Shown here piece after piece: positions 1-29,213 of a DNA stretch of 64,000 nucleotides. Every line of letters begins with the position of its first letter. The first letter of the stretch is position 1. Location of the stretch: the NCBI GenBank assembly GCA_030248135.1, contig JASANC010004030.1, forward strand, positions 1-64,000, written 5' to 3'. Under the pieces are notes generated by a model. It saw only the letters and a program-made list of their open reading frames with translations, was not told where the DNA came from and ran no database searches. The position numbers and the translations under genes were made by a program. This DNA comes from Theristus sp. LFF4_11 (lineage: Eukaryota > Nematoda > Chromadorea > Monhysterida > Xyalidae).

Positions 1-440
1 ATTGACTGTTCGTTCGACGGATCAACAGCCACGTCCGTATGAACGATGACGTGCCGTGTGACGTGCCGCATTTATTATCTTTTCTTTCTGACCTGAGACT
101 CAGTGCGGTGGTGGACGTAAAGGAAACTAAGATAGTTTCAATCTGAATATTGGTAATTCAGAATAGCCTAAGTGACCCGTCCTTATATAGGGGACTCGGA
201 TCCCGTTGCCAGTACGAATTTCCCGTCGTGCATGAGACTGCGCTTACCCATCTATGCGCGCATTGAGACGCGCGACGAAAATAAAAGTTATTATCAAAGT
301 CCGCATGAACGATCCTGATCAATCAACCACGCAAAGCCGCCCACTCACCAACTCCAGGTTGTGCTCGTTGTGCTGCAGACATGCGCACGGTGCATGCGAT
401 CTCGCGCACCGGCAACGTCTGCGAATTGTCCTGCCGTTAC

Positions 441-3400
441 CCAGCAGCAACAGTTCGGCCAACTCGAACGCCGCCTCCTGCTGGCGCACTTCGTCACCGC
501 TGCGCAGCGCCTCCAGTAGGTGCGACATTTTCGCAGCGTCTGGCAGAAAAAGCATTTACAGCGGTTGAAGAAGAGTGAGGCGGATATTCGCTGGAAGAGA
601 ATTGTGGAAATGTGCACCGGCACACGATGATTGGTTGTCTGACATATTGTGATGGTGAAGTTTTAGTTTGAAGACAGCGCACTCGATTCTAATATAGTAG
701 TGTTGCACAGTCGCACAAACACACAGGCACACAAACGTGCGCTGCTGCTATATCGCACGTGTGCGCGTGCGTTAATGCTGACTGTGTAAAGGCGCATTCA
801 TGAAGCAGTATTTAGTGACGCGCTGCTGCGTTAAAACATAGCTACGCATTCACCAACTACTACTTCATCAATGCCCATTAACATTATCAAAACATTACTG
901 TGTTATAATTGCGTGCACTGTCTTCAGACTGACTTTTTACCAACTGAATATGACTGCACGTACGTCATACTGGTTTGCTATCTGTATCGGTAGTAGTGTA
1001 GTTTTGAACCGTCCGCGTCACAAGCATTTCCAGCCGAGAGGTGCGACGAAAAAAAAAACTTTCCGACGTTGACGCTTCCTCGAAGTGGAATCGGCGACTT
1101 CGATCATAAACGTCAACAATTTGGCTCTGCCCCCATCCGGTGGATGCACGGCAAACGACAACAACAAAAAAAAAACCTAATCGTTTCGTTTCTTTTCCAA
1201 ACCGCTCAATTGCATCCAAAAACAAAACAAAAACCAAAACGCACTGTGCTGATGCGCAGCGCCGGCGAGCATCTGCTGCACGCGAGGCACCAACGAGCCG
1301 AGGAAATGACTGGCGGCTGCGGTGCGCGCGCCGTGATGCGCCATCGCCGTCTGGTGCTGGCCGGTGGTGGTGGCGAGCGCTGCGTGCACGACTGGCACCA
1401 CCGACGGTGCGCTGTTCGCCGCGCGATTGTTGCTCGCGTGCGCGTCTGCGAATGAATGAAACAACAGGTGTTGTATGGAGTGGCTTGTTAAGGTTATATG
1501 TGGTCCTTGTTATGGATGCAGCCGGCCTCCTACGGGCCGGGCCCGTATCGAAGCCGGGCCGGACGTCCCGGGCCCGTCGAAATTGACGGCTTACGGGCCG
1601 GCTTTGCCATTTTTATACATGGTCCTCAGTACTCGTACACAAAGTCACAAGAACATGGCACACCAGTCAACCGAGACATGATGACAACAACAACTGACAA
1701 AAGTTCATTGTACTCCACCACACCACACCACCAGACACACACAGTCGAACTCTAAATTATAGGGAATCAGCTGATTGGTTGGGAGGATTACGTGATAACG
1801 GGATGCATGCTTTCTGTGCAGAACGACAGACAGACGACGCTCCACAGTGATTCCTGCACAGAACGCATGCATACCGTAATCACCCAACCAATCAGCTGAT
1901 TCCCTATGATTTAGGAGTTCGACTGTGCATGGAGCTTCGTTGTTGAATGGCTGTTGATTGCGAAATATAGTGGGTGGTCCTTTTACTCCACCACACCCGA
2001 CCGCCAGACACATACACACGCACACACATGGAAAGACACTTTATGCTCCTCAAATAACATGTCTCGTCCTTCCTGTCAACTCCGTGGGAATGTCAACCCA
2101 TAACCAATAACGAAAGAGAGAAACAATCTCTCCAGCGTCATGATTTTCACCAAAACAATCGCAATTCCCCCAAAAGACACACGATGAAGCCTGCTTATCA
2201 ATGTGTGTGACATTGTATCATCCATAACAATTTTTTTTTGACACTCCAAAGACATGTTCTTTCCTTGAAACAATCTTGTATCAATCTGAACAACAGTGCG
2301 CACACAGACACCAATTTTCGCACAGTTATACAATCAAACACACCACTAAACATAGTCTGCCTGCGGGCTAATGGACTGTTTGGTGATTTTGAGAACCATG
2401 AAGCCCGATGCGTGTGCAGTCTTAGAAACGAAACAAATCTTCATGTGGCAATTCAAAACAGCCAAAGTGACCCGGCACTGTTTAGGGACTCGGATCATTT
2501 GAGCCAATTTCGAATTCCCACATAATGCACGCCACTGCGTACCAAAATCAAAGATCGCACCTGTGTTGCTGGCGTCGTTGGCCGTTTGCGTGGCAGCGCG
2601 CTCGTGTTGCGTTGTGTTGCCCGTGTTGTCGACGGTCGTCTCCTGTTGTTGCTGTTGTGGGTGTACGCGCGTCGAGGCGGTCGCGCAGCGCGACTGCGGA
2701 TGGTGACTGTTGTTGTTGTTGTTGCTGTGGCTGCGTGTGCCGCTGCAGGCCCGTCTGTGCGACAAGAGAAAGGGGGTGGTGAAAAGAATTCTGTGATCGC
2801 ACCAATGCGATCGTATGTGCAGCATTGTGCATGAACATTGCATGACGAGAGGCATGCACTGTTTTCAGCCCGCGTGTGGTGTGGCTTCTTAGAGCTGTAC
2901 AGCAGGCTCGTTGTTATGTACCATTTTTCTGGTTTGATTTGGGTCATTTGTGAAGTTTCGCCCATTGGTCAACTGTCACTTCATATCTCCTTCCATACAT
3001 TGAGTTCGGGGGTAGGTCAAAATATGGCAGGGTAGGTTATTCTATGGCAGTTGCAAAATTGCCATATTTTGACCGGGTGTCAAAATATGGCGGGGGTCAA
3101 AATATCGCATGACACCGGAACGTGATCACACTTGCCTCTCCGGCATCGCGTTCGCAAGTTTGGCGGGAACAAGATTGGAGTTGGGTGGAACAATCGCGGT
3201 GCCAATGGAAACCATTCAGCTGCGATGTTCACCACTCACTTGTGGCTGATGTTGCGTTAGACAGTGTGGTCACGAAGTAACCACAACAAAAAAACCAGCA
3301 GCCTCGAACTGCCTCTGACAAGTTCACACAAACAAACTATAATATGCGTATCCACGAATCCACCGAACGAATGCAGTGTGTTTTCTCTAAAGGCTCGTTC

Positions 3401-5937
3401 ATGCCCGTTCATACTGACGTATGAATGCCCGTTCATACTGACGTATGAATGCCCGTTCATACTGACGTATGAACGGTAGTATGCGAAAACACAAGGCCTG
3501 ACGTTGTTGTTGTTCATGGCCCAACAGGTGGGAAAGCTAGTGACGCAATTTGGCCGATCGAGCGGGCTCGGTCGGGTGCGGACACGCTGTGTAGGAGCTG
3601 CGTCGTTGTCCGCCAAGACCCGACGTGACGTGCCGTGCCGTATGCACATACGTCAGTGTGAACGGGGCCTTAGTCCCACCGCATTCCGCCACCAACTCAC
3701 TCGTTACTGTGGCAGACGCCCGTTGTGGCGGCGTTGTCTGTCGGCGGCGGCGGTACGCGGTTGCTGGCGCGAGAGGCGCGGGCGCGATTGCTCGTCGATG
3801 AGGACGTGGACCGTGACACTGACAAGGTGCTGCTGCTCGCGGGTGTTGGTGGCTGGAAATGGGTGTGAAGGTGAAATTGGGGGGGGGGGGGGTGGCTGTA
3901 AAAAGATGTGATCGTAATTGGGATGTTTGGGGGGGGGGGGCTGTGAATAGATGTTGTTGTGGGGGGGGGGGGGTGTGAATAATTGTGATCGTAAAGGTGG
4001 AATAGGGCTAGTTGGGGGGGGGGGCTGTAAATAGTTGGAATAGGGCTGGGTAAACATGGCGGTTGAAATTAGTTGTGATATATAAAGGTGACATTTTGAC
4101 AAACGTTTAGGATTGAACCAATCAATCAGTGTTCATCTCAGAAAGTGTAACAACATCCGAAGTCCACAGCAGACTCGAATGCAGTGGAATGCACCGATTG
4201 TCGGAACTTGCAGAGCATTTTCATCACGGATGAACCACAACACCTATTACGTCAATGTTAGCTGTCTTGTATCCCATCCGAACGTGCATTCAATCAGCGA
4301 AACGCGGTTCTTTCAAACAATTCTCAATCAGTTCCAGCGGCTCGAATCACTGCTTGATTGAAGCAAAACCAAAATCAACGAGCAGAATTCTAATTCTTCG
4401 GACAGAAAACAAAACAAGAAACAACAACCTGAGCGTGCGCAGTATTATTATTATTCTTCCGATTCGCACGACTCAACGCAGCTAACTGCGATCGAGTCAA
4501 TGGGCGATTTCGTACGGTTGCGGACTGCGGAGGTGAGTTTGTCGAAGCAGTGCTGTTGTTCGCTGTTGTTGATGAGTTTGTTGAGTAGAAAGTTTGGTTC
4601 TGTTGTTGTTCGTCCAACTGACGACGGGCGTCAGCAAACGGATCGACCAGAAGACCTGCATTTTGTGAATGGACGTGTTTTTTTTTTTTCAATAAAATGG
4701 CATGAATTGAATTTTGTCGATCAGGTGGTTTGAATTGTTTGTGTTTGTTTTATTTTTGCGTTTCGTCGACAAACTTCCTCAGGTCAATAATGATGCTTGT
4801 GCACTCGTGTATGTGATATGGAAGAAACATTTCCGACGTTTCGGTGTCGCATTTATTGCATTTCGACTTCATGTTTGTCAAATAAAATGTTGAATCGTAA
4901 ATTTTCAGAATTTATTCAAAGAATTTTTACTGTATCCTGTTTCAGTAAACAGAATAACCGAATAGGAAAACTTCTTCGTAAAATGAGTGGTGGGTTATTG
5001 ATTGGCAACCAACAAACTGAGAATGTTAAGCTGAAACCAATACAGTCTGATGATGACAATGCGATTCCCTAGTCTTGTCTGCTTCACAATGACAAACACA
5101 AGAGAGACAGTGATAAGGGTGAGGGTTTATAATTATTTTTGCTTTTTAAATTGAACTTTTTCCAAATTTGCAAATTCGATTTTGGCGTGTACTCGTACCA
5201 CCTTTGGAACAACAACCAAGCGCACTGACACCACGCGCAAAACGTAAGGACGGTCATGCTTCGAACGAGGACGTTACCTGCGGCCGGACCGCGGTTGGCG
5301 ACGATCGGCGGGTATGTGGTGCTGCTGCGACTGCGCGTCTGCCGGGGCCTCGCTGGTGAGTCGTTCGATGAAGACGATGTCTGCGAGAAAAAAGGCAGAG
5401 AATTAGATTTGAGAACACAGTTCAATCCAGTTTTATTCAGCTCCAGAGTGACAAAATGTGGAAAACAGAAAACAGTTCGCTGTTCGCGGTTTCGCCAAGT
5501 AAACAAAAAACCGCGGTGGCCGTGTGGCTACGGGCACCAGGTAAAACTGCCCTAAGCGTTTTTTCTCACAGCAGATAAGTAAAAGACAAGACAAATATGT
5601 CAAAGACATATCGTTTCAGAGCCACCACAGTTTCGTCTATTCCCAGATCGATCAAAAAAAGGCAACACGAAACAAAAAAAAACGAAAAACGGCCAGCGAC
5701 CGAGCGCCGCCGGTTGAGTCGCTTCGCGTTGGTCGACGCCGACGAAGGTTGGCGAGCTCGATGCGCGCTGCTTGCGGTCTGCGTGTGCGTTCGCTTTCGA
5801 GAGTGACTCTGATTGTTATTATTAGTTGGATTGGTGCTGTTGTTGTTGTGGTTTGCGACGACTGGTGCTGAGAATGATGAAGACGACAATGATGAATGAT
5901 GGGGCGCGCGTGACGACGACGAACCGACGGGCGTCAT
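441..5937 (-). CDS. TRIP12-like HECT E3 ubiquitin ligase, N-terminal part (partial at left edge)
   Basis: Seven minus-strand exons: 5937-5701, 5380-5278, 4655-4429, 3852-3708, 2754-2561, 1445-1245 and 539-441. The start ATG at 5937 opens a Ser/Asn-rich, basic, low-complexity region (MTPVGSSSSRAPHH...), continued through Ser/Thr/Arg-rich exons. The last visible exon reads SHLLEALRSGDEVRQQEA and then a helix ending LLLLG. In sequence and position this matches the start of the armadillo-type repeats that follow the disordered N-terminus of TRIP12/UFD4 ligases. Those nuclear enzymes ubiquitinate N-degron and ubiquitin-fusion substrates. The catalytic HECT domain would lie beyond base 1. Phases close at all junctions except 2561 to 1445, where a small exon or another donor is probably missing. 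The identification rests on one short helix plus N-terminal composition, so another ARM-repeat protein is possible. Confidence 0.6.
1739..1929. mobile_element. Palindromic MITE with CAATCAGCTGATTGG core
   Basis: About 190 bp with long imperfect terminal inverted repeats. The left arm runs ACAGTCGAACTC, then GGGAATCAGCTGATTGG, and the right arm is its reverse complement ending near 1929. The inner part contains ATGCATGC-type and TTCTGTGCAG segments that are also mirrored. It lies in an intron of the TRIP12-like gene. Relatives or fragments are at 43264-43400, 47240-47290, 49430-49690 (interrupted), 61000-61110, 61195-61240 and 63700-63755. There is no coding capacity, so it is a non-autonomous DNA element. 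Confidence 0.75.
3010..3112. repeat. Short direct and inverted repeats of TCAAAATATGGC
   Basis: The motif TCAAAATATGGC and its reverse complement GCCATATTTTGA recur within about 100 bp, able to form a stem. It lies in an intron of the TRIP12-like gene. No coding potential is seen. Confidence 0.5.
3390..3672. mobile_element. GGCCCGTTCATAC-family MITE, interrupted by a second repeat
   Basis: The left end has TAAAGGCTCGTTCATGCCC and then three tandem copies of a 24-bp unit (GCCCGTTCATACTGACGTAT plus GAAT) at about 3404-3475. The right end (3622-3672) reads GACGTGACGTGCC, then CATACGTCAGTGTGAACGGGGCC. Between them, about 3504-3621, sits an unrelated repeat that also occurs at 49559-49667. The insertion is flanked on both sides by GACG. 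The host element belongs to the family seen intact at 18244-18382 and 60560-60703. Confidence 0.7.
3504..3621 (-). mobile_element. Short interspersed repeat B with (CAA)n tail, copy 1
   Basis: Read on the minus strand, this about 115-bp unit starts near GACGCAGCTCC, contains CCGAGCCCGCTCGATCGGCC, and ends GGGCCATGAACAACAACAAC. A second copy at 49559-49667 shares most of its length. The terminal CAA repeats resemble those of the tRNA-derived SINE elsewhere in the window, but no clear pol III A/B boxes were found. Both copies are embedded in other MITEs. Confidence 0.6.
3864..4052. repeat. Tandem-like G-tract repeats
   Basis: Four runs of 11-14 consecutive G, separated by related spacers (CTGTGAATAGATG / CTGTAAATAGTTG types), form a degenerate tandem array in a TRIP12-gene intron. 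On the transcribed minus strand these are C-runs. The plus strand has clear G-quadruplex potential. Confidence 0.75.
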
Positions 5938-8236
5938 TTAGAGCGATCGAAACTGCAACACACGAGACGCAAATCATCATGGTTGAACTGAAACTCGGTT
6001 CTATCGCCACCCAGTTCGGTGCACAGTTTTCGATTTTTCACAACAATGGATTTTCGATGATTCTTCATTTGTTACTCCGCCGACAAGCGACCGTAAATTA
6101 TCGAGAAAACCATTTTAAACACATCGAAAAGTGTGCACGGAACTGGGTTCTTATATTGATCTGTAATCGAAGTTCAACTTTGGAACGTAAGTCTGGTTGC
6201 AACTGTGAGCCGAAAATGCAAAAAAGCAGCCAATCCCCAGCTATGATCACTAGTTTCCGACTGATTTTTTCTAATTATAACCGGCGTTCTTCTTGGCTGA
6301 CTGAGCTGGCTGGTTTTTACGCTTTGAACTTTACCCTTCAACTTCAACTTATCAAAACTGCCACCGGTCGCAATTAAAATTGCGGCATTCGATCTTCAAC
6401 TGGCTCGTGAGGCTTGCTGACAAAAGAGCATTTCTTCACCATTACTAATATGTAATACCATTTTGAAGATCGTCGGAGGTATTCCCACTCTGAATCCTAC
6501 ACTCTTAACACTCTCATGTGAGTCACATCCGCTTGTTTCCAACAAAAGAAAACATTTGAACAACAGCTTTCGTTTAAAATCCTTGTTAGGCCGCGACTAT
6601 CCCACGTACCAAAGGTAAGATTCCGCATTCAACAATTTTGCGGACAACTCTCGGAGCATAACGGAATTCAAAAGTCGATATTGAGTCCAAGTTTCATTCA
6701 GCCAATTGTGGAATCAATCAGGTTTTTATGAGTAGTTTTATCAGTTTTTTGGCGAAAGAATGAAATAAATTAATCGATCGATCAGGAAACTGAGCAGTTC
6801 CTTTGTTTTAAACCCTGAAAAAAACAATACAACCCAGAAAATATTATGAGTGGCTAAAAAACCGGCGATTAAAAGACGAGGACACCCGAAGGTCAACAAC
6901 GATGGATCGCATTTCAGCTTTTAACCTCGGCAGGCGAAAGGTGAATTATCATTTCTGGGAAGTAGGGAATCCAGAAAGTCCAACAAAAAATCCTGAAGAA
7001 GGCTTCTCACAGAAAAAAGAAAACAGAAGTCCAACAAACAAACTTGACATCCCCATAGAGAGACAAGAAAACGAACAGAGGAAGAGAGACACGGAGCGGG
7101 CGGGACGGGACGAGCACGTGAGAGAGGGCAGGCAGAACCGAAGAGGCAACATGAAAAACACGAGAACTACAAACGATACACAACACACGCAGAGTGAAAA
7201 GGACTCAAACACACATAAACATAGAAAGCCGTTGCTATTAGCACAAATGTATATCGCATCCTATTAAACGCCGTTAGCAGGAGGCGAAACAGAGAATACG
7301 CAATAAGAAACCGCCACAGTCACCCCTCTGCCCATACACGCGACGGCTTCTCGCAGCTATTTTTGGCTTTCTTTTCTCATTGCTTCGCAACCAGACTGAA
7401 TACTTGATCAGCTGAGCAACTCTCACTTTTTCGCCTATGGTCGGTCCCGACACGAAAACGAAATGGTTATGCAGAATAGCAGTGGGGGGATGGAAATGCT
7501 GCGACGGAGGCGCGCACTGGAAATTTTACTGCGGTGAAACATCGAGAACTACGAGGAGCCTTTATTGCTGACTGTGAAGAAATTCTGGCTTGGTTTTGTA
7601 TTGGTGCGGTTATGATCGTCAGATCGATATGTGTAATGAATAAATCTAATTCAGTACCTCATATTATTTTCATATCTGCGGCTAAGATTTGTGGATTAGA
7701 GACTATTGATCACTATGTAATCTTATTGAGTTACTATTTGATTTTTGTCATTTGAATCTGATATAAGTTACGCGCAACTGTCTGTACTGCATTGTTCTTT
7801 AAAAAACCTTCTTAAGAGAAGAAAACTCATTATACTGAGAAGCTGAACTTTACATTACTATTATTTACATCTGATATCTAATATGAATGCTCAATAGTTC
7901 AATTATCCGAATTTTGATAGATTCACGCCTAACTAAACATCAACACTGGGCCCTTCTGCGGAAGACCGCCCAAGTTCTGAACATCTTAAACTTTACTTCA
8001 CAGACCTCTACAATCTGTAAAGGCTGACAATATCACTGAAACTGAAGTTCCTTGCTTCAGTTTTTTTAAATTTGTTAAATGTTTGTCACTAATTGAGTTG
8101 TCTCATGTTCAAATTTTTGAGAAGTGCTCAAATTTCACCTTACATTGTATTGAATTCTGAAAACAAATCTCAAAAATTGAGCGTTTTTCAACACACTCAA
8201 GCATTTTGCAGATACCCGCAACAAAATATTATTGCT
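5938..8236. other. Divergent intergenic region between TRIP12-like and DDX3 genes
   Basis: The two start codons face away from each other, so promoters and 5' UTRs of both genes should lie here. The sequence TTTTGCAG at 8204-8211, 25 bp before the DDX3 ATG, looks like a 3' splice site and suggests a 5'-UTR intron or a trans-splice acceptor; neither can be distinguished from sequence alone. ORFs at 5826-6377 and 6902-7267 show no domain and no intron-exon context and are not called as genes. Confidence 0.5.
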
Positions 8237-22007
<13,771 letters not shown>

Positions 22008-23504
22008 AGTCCCCTTCGGAAACGCAACAAGAAACGACGGAATTCATGTTTCATTTTGGGCGGCGCATATTGTTTCTTTCTTTTGTAGTGTTTTGCGGTT
22101 GTCTGGTTCGCTGTTTTTCTCTCTTAGGCACTAATTATTGTGTTTTCTCCACCACCCACCGCTTCCCCCAGTAATTCTGTGCACCCACGCAAAGTTATTT
22201 TGCTTGTTTTTGTGGCTTTTCGAGTGGATAGTTTTTTTGCGAATCGTTGTCGTGCATTCGGATGCGGATGCGCGTGCGTGTTTCAAATCGAATATCAAAG
22301 TCGGATGGTTTTGTGATTGGATTTAAAGGGATTTTTTATTCGTTGTTTAAGACGGCTCATTTATAGATTTTTAAAGGTTCCACCACCTCTCGTGTGACGG
22401 TTAATTGTCGAAATTTATGTTGTGTCGTTGTTTGCTCCCCATGTATACGCTGTTCGTTAGAACCTCTCAGATTGAGTAGACACAGGAACACTTTTAATAC
22501 AAAACATTTATTTTGTGAAATGTGTGAAATTTCATTACCCGAAACAGATGTTACCATCTGTGAAAGGTACAAAAGTTTCACCCATGTTCGTGATTACAAA
22601 AAAAAATTAACAATCCAAAAACTTTTAAACAAAACAACAAGAGTTCAGAAATGCCATGATGTCCTGTGTCATCTCAGTTCAACTTGGTTACTAAACGAGC
22701 AGATTGCAATTGAAAGCTCCGTTTAAATCACTCAATTTTTTGTGCACATTGCGGTTTTACTTGTTCCGTCAAACGTGTGGTTATTTTGGTTATTTTCCGT
22801 ATGTTTTGTGAAACACCCGGAGGGAAGAACATTGGTGAAGGAGTTCTGTGTGTGTGTGGATTGTATTCGTTGGCAAAGAACAAAGCGTTTGTGAAGAAAA
22901 CACACTTGTAATTTTGAAGTTTTTTGAAGTTTGGTTGAGTTTTCTGTAAATCCGTTTAAAACGGCCTAGGCACTGATTTTTTCATCAAAGAAATTATCAC
23001 GCGTTTGTTTTGCGCATTTGATTGTAATTTTCCAGTTTCCATTCTAAATCGAGCTTTCTCATTATTAGGAGGTGTTTGGCTTTCGTCGGAAAGATTCTCT
23101 GCTTGTTTTGTTAAACAGCAAATTATTGGTCTTTCCGTGAAACACCTTGGTCATATGTTGGGAAACGCATTTCTGTTTTTAAGAACGGCTGAAATTTGAT
23201 TCCACAAACTTTTGTGAACACAAAACGGAAAAATGCTGATTTGATAAAAAGTGCATTTGGAATTCCATCTCACCGTTGTCAGTTAATGTAATAATGCGAC
23301 TGGAAAATTGGAACGTTGCCTTCTGTTGGGTTGATTGATCTTAGTTTCCAGTGCAAATTGTTTTGTGATCTGATGAGGCGGTTAATTTCTTCGTTTAACA
23401 AGTCCTAGTCTGAAAACGGTGCACTTTGTTTAACGAGTGTCTTTGTGTCGTGCTGCACGCATAATCACGAGTCACGACGCAAACACACTGGCACCGTGGT
23501 GTGA

Positions 23505-23968
23505 CAAATACCGTATTACCTCTATTAAACCCCCCCCCCCAAAATTAAACCCCCCCCCAAAAATAAACCCCCACCCCCTCGACAAGTTTCCAAATAATCC
23601 CCCCCCCAAAAATAAACCCCCATGGGGGTTTATTAGAAACCTGTTTGAAACACATACCTAGCGAATTCAGTGGCTGAATGCAGTGACATTGGTGAAATTG
23701 TGCTACCAAAGGACCCAAAGGGATGAGTTAGTGGTAATTTCATTACAAAAGGCTGTTACAAAAGGAAATCTCTGTGAAAAGTAGAAGTTTCTGCGACTTC
23801 CTTCCTGCCATGGAAGGTATTTTTGCCATTTTGCCCACCCCTAAAAATGGTTTCCAAATAAACCCCCCCCCCAAAAATAATCCCCCCCCCCCCAAAAATA
23901 AACCCCCACCCCCAGAAGTCGCTGAAGAAATAAACCCCCATGGGGGTTTATTAGAGGTAATACGGTAT
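23505..23968. mobile_element. G/C-tract MITE, copy 1
   Basis: About 460 bp bounded by inverted repeats CCGTATTACCTCTATTAAAC and its complement ending GGTAATACGG, with TA on each side as probable target duplication. Subterminal arms are arrays of AATAAACCCCC/AAAATAATCCCCCCC units with C-runs of 8-14, and palindromic CCCCCATGGGGG occurs twice. The unique core includes GAAGTTTCTGCGACTTCC. There is no ORF. A second copy in the opposite orientation is at 54147-54600. Confidence 0.85.
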
Positions 23969-25350
23969 CGCGTGTGTGCTTGCCTGTTCATGACTGTTCA
24001 ACGTTAACAAAAATAGCAAAGTGCCCGGTCTTCAGACAAAGTCTTTACCTTCGCTTGTTATGTTTGTTGTTGTTGTAGTTGATGATGCTTTGCCATTGTT
24101 ATGCTGTCATTTTCTACCACTACTATCATTTGCCATTCTAATTCAGCGCGCTGTAAAGTTTTTTTGATTTGTGCATGTTTTGTTCACACGTTTTTCGTTT
24201 ACCACGGACGTTTTTGCGTTCCATTCGGTCTGTACTTTTTTCAGCATCGTTCAGTGAAACGGGTCTGCCAAAGCAAACAACAAGACTGTGTATTTTCGTA
24301 CTGCGATTCAAGCAAGCTCGGTTATATTGTGTCTGTATTTCAAAGGATTTAAAAAACAGCAACAATCACTGCCGTTTTTTCGTTATTATTTTAAGATTTG
24401 TTTCTTTTGATTGAAGCTTTACAGCATTTTTGTTCCTTGTATGCGAAGAACGCGAAATGCTTTGTGAAAAATGCGGCGTTCAAGTGATTTTCGATTGATG
24501 AACTTTCGTTTTATGCACTGGTTTGTTGTTTTTTGTTGGTTGACATCTAACCATCAGTGCGTTTTTGGACAGTGCTGTTTTCTAATCATGATTCATGCCG
24601 TGTGAAAGAACATGTCTTTACCAACGACTTTTGTTGTTTTTTGTTTTCCCACGGACCCGTTTCGTTACCACGCTTTCTCCCCACAATTTGTGTTATGACT
24701 TGTGCGCTGTTTTGAATGTACTATATTTTTGTGTTGTTGAAAATGGCAGTGTATCATTGTGTAAATTATGTCGACAGCAAACAGAAGTATCATGGAATAT
24801 CTTGTGATCAATTGGTTACTGATTTAATTTTATTGAATATTGACCGCCTTATGTAAGGTCTGTCAATTAGATGCTGTGCCAGAGCGAAATCACTCGATCT
24901 CTGCTCTGTTTGGCATACAGTCCTGGTCTGAATATGGTGCGTCTTGTTGCGCACAGTCGCAAACCAACACACAGGCACCCATGAAATACAACACAACAGC
25001 AGTGCGTGTTTTAGGGTCTGCCTGCCAGTGTGTTTGTGACTGGCAACATTGTGTAATAAACCGAGGCACTGTCTTTCTATTGGGACTTCACTAATTGACC
25101 GGCCATGTTGTGGTGCGCTGGCATTTTCTTTTTTGTTGGATACCAGTTGTTCGTTTTTTCCTGTGGAATTCTTGATTTGTGTTCACTTTCATCACTCGAT
25201 CCGAGAAGTATTGTGGAATTTTGAATTTGCTCGAGTTTTATTTGCCAATCGTTTCTGCTGTGGTAAATTGTCAATTTTGTTACATGAGTATTTTTATTTT
25301 TTTACTTTCTACTTTAATTGTAGAACGCATCAAACAGAGACTTTGTTTAT

Positions 25351-25375
25351 GACACACACACACACACACACACAC
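25351..25375. repeat. (CA)n microsatellite
   Basis: Uninterrupted ACACAC run of about 24 bases. Confidence 0.95.
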
Positions 25376-26646
25376 GGATTGAGTTTGCAGTCAAAATCAT
25401 ACTGTGAACTATGCAATTATTGGTTGCTATATGGCTTGTTGGTTGCAGCAGCCAATCAGCGTGCCGATTTTGAAATTTGGCCATTCAGCTGATTGCTTAC
25501 ACAACATGCTTTGTTACGACTGAAAGCCACTCGTTTTTGATTCCATTGTTTTGTTCTGTTCCTTTATATTCATGCTTTTTTTGGCCGCAATGTGCAATTT
25601 CATAATGTGCCCATCTTCACATTTTTTTGCGGAGCGGATTTTTGTTTTGTCATTTGCGAACAACTGTTTTTTTTAATCAAACTTAATCAACTAGTGTTGT
25701 GTTTTCATTCAGTCTTACCCATTTTACTTATTTGTTTTCTCGCCACCTATATTTTGCACACTATCTTGGGGCGCCGATCTCCGAGGATTTTGTTGGTTTC
25801 TCCGTATAAATTGCAAGCCATGTGGTATTTATTTATTTTTTTGTGTTTAGGACCATATTTTACTGTTTTGTGACATGAAAATGGGAAAAGTGTTTTTTTG
25901 CGTGCGCCCAAAACGTGAAGAACAAAAAACGCGATTGATTTGCAGTTTCTTGTTGTTGTTGTCTTGTTTCCATGAAATCGTTGTTGTTACTATTATCGTT
26001 TTTTGCATTATCTGATTGATTTGGTTTTTTCTTTTGTCTGTCTGTAGTAGTCTCGCTGGAATTTCCCGACTGAAAAAGCAGTCTGGTTTTTCAAAATCTT
26101 CATCTCTGTTTTAGCACTTGCTGTTCACAGTTGTTCGTTTTTTTTGGTTTGCGTGATGAGGCCGAATTGATCGGTCTTGTTTGTGTGAAGTATATCGATT
26201 GTTTTCTTGATTTCATCACCGAAATTGAGTGTTTTTTTTGTGTTGTTGTTAAGTCTGATTTAAAAAAAATGAGCCGTCGGTAAAAGTGAGTTTTCAATAA
26301 AAAATGGTGTGGAGTTCTGGGCATTTTTTTGTCGGAATTGCACTATATGGGCTACATTTTGCCCCATCCCTTGGGTGCTATCTTATTCTGGTCAACAATT
26401 TGCAACAGACCGACTATAGAGTAGAGAAGATGACAAGAAGAAATGACAAATTTTAGACCGGAAAGTGGTCGGTCGAAAAAGGGCGGACGTTGTGCGGGCC
26501 GGTCGCAGCTTGAGATTACTGGATTCTTGTATCGAAGGCGTAGGGTACACTGTGCTGCTGCCGCGTTTGCCAGTCTTTGTATATAACTCGTCATTTGTGA
26601 TCAAGTCAACGCGAAAAAAGACAAAAAAAAACATTGCACAAAATAA

Positions 26647-29213
<2,567 letters not shown>

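Noticed and set aside
3404..3475. CRISPR-like direct repeats
   Set aside because: Three contiguous 24-bp units without spacers, inside a MITE of an animal genome.
5826..6377. 183-codon plus-strand ORF beginning MDWCCCCC
   Set aside because: The beginning is antisense to the TRIP12-like first exon (CAA repeats), and the remainder shows no domain or splice context.
6902..7267. Charged 121-codon ORF
   Set aside because: Low-complexity Arg/Glu/Asn/Thr composition from purine-rich DNA, no homology signal, no neighbouring exons in phase.
23505..23968. Telomere or subtelomere tract
   Set aside because: C-runs resemble telomeric C-rich DNA, but the unit has defined inverted ends, TA flanks and a second copy; it is a MITE.
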